Shown in pieces: positions 61,884-64,000 of a stretch of 64,000 bases of DNA. The first letter of the stretch is position 1. Every line of letters starts with the position of its first letter. The translations under genes were made by a program, and so were the position numbers. This stretch comes from Rhodoferax sp. (GTDB lineage Bacteria > Pseudomonadota > Gammaproteobacteria > Burkholderiales > Burkholderiaceae_C): assembly GCA_008015235.1 (NCBI GenBank), contig SSFF01000003.1, positions 62,001 through 126,000 of the forward strand, read 5' to 3'. Under the pieces are notes generated by a model. It ran no database searches. It saw nothing but the letters and a program-made list of their open reading frames with translations, and was not told the origin of the DNA.

Positions 61884-63379
61884 CAATGGGCGGGCGGTTG
61901 ACGCCGCAAACGGCGCAGCAGCACAGGGCCACACAGGATCAGCACCACCAGCACCAGCAAGGTGAGCGACATGGGACGCTGCACAAAGATGCTCCAGTGT
62001 CCTTCGCCGATGGACAGCGCATTGCGCATCTGCGCTTCGGCCAATGGCCCCAGGATCATGCCCACGATGACGGGCGCGGTGGGAAAGTCGTAGCGGCGCA
62101 TGAGCACACCCAGCACGCCGATTCCGTACAGCAGCACCAGGTCGAAAGCGCTTTGGCGCATGCCGTACACACCCACCGTGGCGAAGATGAGGATGCCGGC
62201 ATAGAGCTGTGCCTTCGGAATCTTGAGCAGCTTGACCCACAGGCCCACCAGCGGCAGGTTCAGCACCAACAGCATGACGTTGCCGATGTAGAGCGAAGCA
62301 ATGAGCGCCCACACCAGGTTGGCCGAAGTGTCGAACAGCTGCGGCCCGGGCTGGATGCCGTAGTTCTGGAAAGCCCCCAGCATGATGGCGGCGGTGGTGG
62401 ATGTGGGGATACCCAGGGTCAGCAGCGGCACCAGGGTGGCGGTGATGGCCGAATTGTTGGCCGCCTCGGGGCCGGCCACACCTTCGATGGCGCCGGTGGT
62501 GCCGAACTCGTCCTTGTGCTTGGAGAGCTTGCGTTCGGTGGCGTAGCTCAAAAAGGTGGGAATCTCGGAGCCTCCGGCCGGGATGGTGCCGAAGGGGAAG
62601 CCAATGAAGGTGCCGCGAATCCAGGCCGGAATGGAGCGTTTCCACTCAGAACCCGTCATATGCACCTTGCCCATGGCGTTGCGGTCGTCCGGCGCCGTGC
62701 CCTCGTACAGCACCACATACAAGGCTTCGGCCACGGCAAACAGGCCCACCGCCACCAGTACGATCTCGATGCCGTCCATGAGTTCCGCCACGCCGCCGGT
62801 GTAGCGGATCTGGCCCGTAATCTGGTCCATGCCGATGAGCCCAGCCGCCAAGCCCAGCACCAGCGACGTGACGCCGCGCAGTGTGCTGTGGCCCAGCACG
62901 GCGCTTACGGTGGTGAGTGCCAGCACCATGAGCAGGAAGTACTCAGGCGGCCCCAGGCGCACGGCAAAGGCAGCCATGGGCGGGGCAAACAGGGTGACCA
63001 TGACGGTGGCAATGCTGCCCGCCACGAAGGAGCCGATGGCCGCCGTGGCCAACGCGGCACCGGCGCGGCCATGCTTGGCCATGAGGTTGCCCTCCATGGC
63101 CGTGACCATGGAACCTGTCTCACCGGGGGTATTGAGCAGGATGGAGGTGGTGGAGCCTCCATACATGGCACCGTAGTAAATGCCGGCAAAGAAGATCATC
63201 GAGGCTGTGACGTCCACCTGGCTGGTAATGGGCAGGAGCATGGCCACGGCCACCGCCGGGCCGATGCCGGGCAACACCCCCACGGCGGTGCCCACGGCAC
63301 AGCCGATGAAGGCCCACATCAGGTTGTAAGGGGTGGAGGCTGAGGCGAAGCCCTGCAGCAGTTGGTTCCATAAATCCAT
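61883..63379 (-). CDS. tctA: Tripartite tricarboxylate transporter large permease TctA
   Basis: 498 residues, about 12 transmembrane helices. [39 protein letters not shown] and [15 protein letters not shown] are the TctA-family blocks, and [20 protein letters not shown] the second half repeat. Takes up tricarboxylates or related acids with the TctC binding protein. Sixteen bases separate it from tctB. Confidence 0.95.
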   Translation of the reverse strand: MDLWNQLLQGFASASTPYNLMWAFIGCAVGTAVGVLPGIGPAVAVAMLLPITSQVDVTASMIFFAGIYYGAMYGGSTTSILLNTPGETGSMVTAMEGNLMAKHGRAGAALATAAIGSFVAGSIATVMVTLFAPPMAAFAVRLGPPEYFLLMVLALTTVSAVLGHSTLRGVTSLVLGLAAGLIGMDQITGQIRYTGGVAELMDGIEIVLVAVGLFAVAEALYVVLYEGTAPDDRNAMGKVHMTGSEWKRSIPAWIRGTFIGFPFGTIPAGGSEIPTFLSYATERKLSKHKDEFGTTGAIEGVAGPEAANNSAITATLVPLLTLGIPTSTTAAIMLGAFQNYGIQPGPQLFDTSANLVWALIASLYIGNVMLLVLNLPLVGLWVKLLKIPKAQLYAGILIFATVGVYGMRQSAFDLVLLYGIGVLGVLMRRYDFPTAPVIVGMILGPLAEAQMRNALSIGEGHWSIFVQRPMSLTLLVLVVLILCGPVLLRRLRRQPPAH

Positions 63380-63395
63380 GGGAGATCCTTGCGAC

Positions 63396-63902
63396 TCAGA
63401 GCCAGCCGGTGCTGGTCAATCCCGGCAGGTTGATGGCCAGCAACTTGGTGAACATCCAGTAGACCGGGGCTGAAATGGCCACCCCCACCAGCGTGTCCTT
63501 CACCCAGCCCACCGCACCGCGGGGTGTGCCGGTCTTTTCACGCAGGCCCTGAACCGCCAGCACAAAGCACAGTGCACAGCTCAGGACGAAACCGATGCGG
63601 GTGAGCAGCATGGCATTGAGCAGCAAGCCGGCGGATACCCAGGCAAACCCGCTCCAGTTGCCACGCTCGCTACCCGAGGGCGGCACAAATACCCGAAATC
63701 CGCTGACCCAGGCCTGGCGCAGCAACAAGGCACCGCACACCACCAGGGCGATCGACACCAGCCAGGGCAGAAAATCGGGGCCGACACCGGCATAACCCGC
63801 ATCAGACGGAATGAACCATGCCCCCACCGCCATGGCGGTGCCCAACGCCATCAGGCCCAGGCTGATGGCCTTCTGGTTGCGCAACAAGCCTGGGCTCAGC
63901 AT
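63396..63902 (-). CDS. tctB: Tripartite tricarboxylate transporter small subunit TctB
   Basis: 168 residues with four hydrophobic segments (for example FLPWLVSIALVVCGALLLRQ; LLLNAMLLTRIGFVLSCAL). The start overlaps the tctC stop as TGATG. Normal gene order tctC-tctB-tctA. Confidence 0.9.
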   Translation of the reverse strand: MLSPGLLRNQKAISLGLMALGTAMAVGAWFIPSDAGYAGVGPDFLPWLVSIALVVCGALLLRQAWVSGFRVFVPPSGSERGNWSGFAWVSAGLLLNAMLLTRIGFVLSCALCFVLAVQGLREKTGTPRGAVGWVKDTLVGVAISAPVYWMFTKLLAINLPGLTSTGWL

Positions 63903-64000
63903 CAGACCATTCCTGCCAGGTGCATGATGCCGCGCAGGCTGGAAAACTCCTGGTCGACAAACTCGTCAAAGGCCGTGCCTGTCATCAAGGCGGGGGTCCA
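63902..64000 (-). CDS. tctC: Tripartite tricarboxylate transporter substrate-binding protein TctC, C-terminal fragment
   Basis: Only the last 32 codons are in the window; the rest lies beyond 64000. The visible end, with MTGTAFDEFVDQEFSSLRGI, matches the usual Bug/TctC C-terminal helix. Stop TGA at 63904-63902. Confidence 0.8.
   Translation of the reverse strand, partial: WTPALMTGTAFDEFVDQEFSSLRGIMHLAGMV

Noticed and set aside
61832..63343. A 503-codon frame antisense to tctA
   Set aside because: Gln/His/Gly-rich shadow of a membrane protein gene; spans a terminator.

Overview
The window is GC-rich DNA with long genes, tight ATGA overlaps and high G/C at third codon positions. Gene content points to a Burkholderiales betaproteobacterium, most likely Comamonadaceae (Rhodoferax-like): an isc operon next to dnaQ and tRNA-Val, Bug/Tct-type tricarboxylate transport, several MCPs, a liv operon, and a family of short intergenic repeats of a type I associate with that family. 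The family assignment is inference from content; no rRNA is present.

Layout. 1-4458: end of a Kef-type antiporter, a thioesterase/enoyl-CoA hydratase pair, a P-loop kinase and an MFS carrier. 4544-9623: a compact ubiU-ubiV-ubiT-(DGC protein)-ubiX-ubiD cluster for oxygen-independent ubiquinone synthesis, preceded by a Crp/Fnr-type box. 9900-20488: mixed housekeeping and small genes, including alkB and a homoserine dehydrogenase whose 5' leader looks like a Thr/Ile attenuator. 20511-23374: an FNR-like regulator with all four cluster cysteines beside a PAS-GGDEF-EAL protein, with Crp/Fnr-like boxes around both. 23442-30407: three tandem chemoreceptors ending in the same WETF tail, and a PilZ protein.

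30485-38965: tRNA-Val(CAC), dnaQ, the full iscRSUA-hscBA-fdx operon with an IscR-type site, and uvrB. 39158-42826: a three-gene envelope locus, a TPR plus outer-membrane barrel protein followed by two secreted FecR-domain proteins with Thr-rich repeat tails; this is the least explained multi-gene unit here. 42859-45269: an AHSA1-like protein and a thiamine-diphosphate decarboxylase behind a perfect FNR box. 45337-51236: a branched-chain amino-acid-type ABC transporter operon with a terminal alpha/beta hydrolase. 51384-53855: a less GC-rich accessory island with an AbiJ-like defence protein and an unknown membrane-anchored protein. 53856-64000: a sigma-54 activator, a yqjD/E/K-like trio, an FAD oxidoreductase, an RNA methyltransferase with a ParB-like gene, an acyl-CoA ligase and the tctCBA transporter (tctC cut by the window end).

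A recurring theme is adaptation to low oxygen. An FNR-like sensor, the anaerobic ubiquinone cluster and a 2-oxo-acid decarboxylase each carry a TTGA-N6-TCAA-like site at a sensible distance. This is a prediction from sequence only. At least ten copies of one degenerate intergenic repeat and one 143-bp inverted-repeat element lie between genes.
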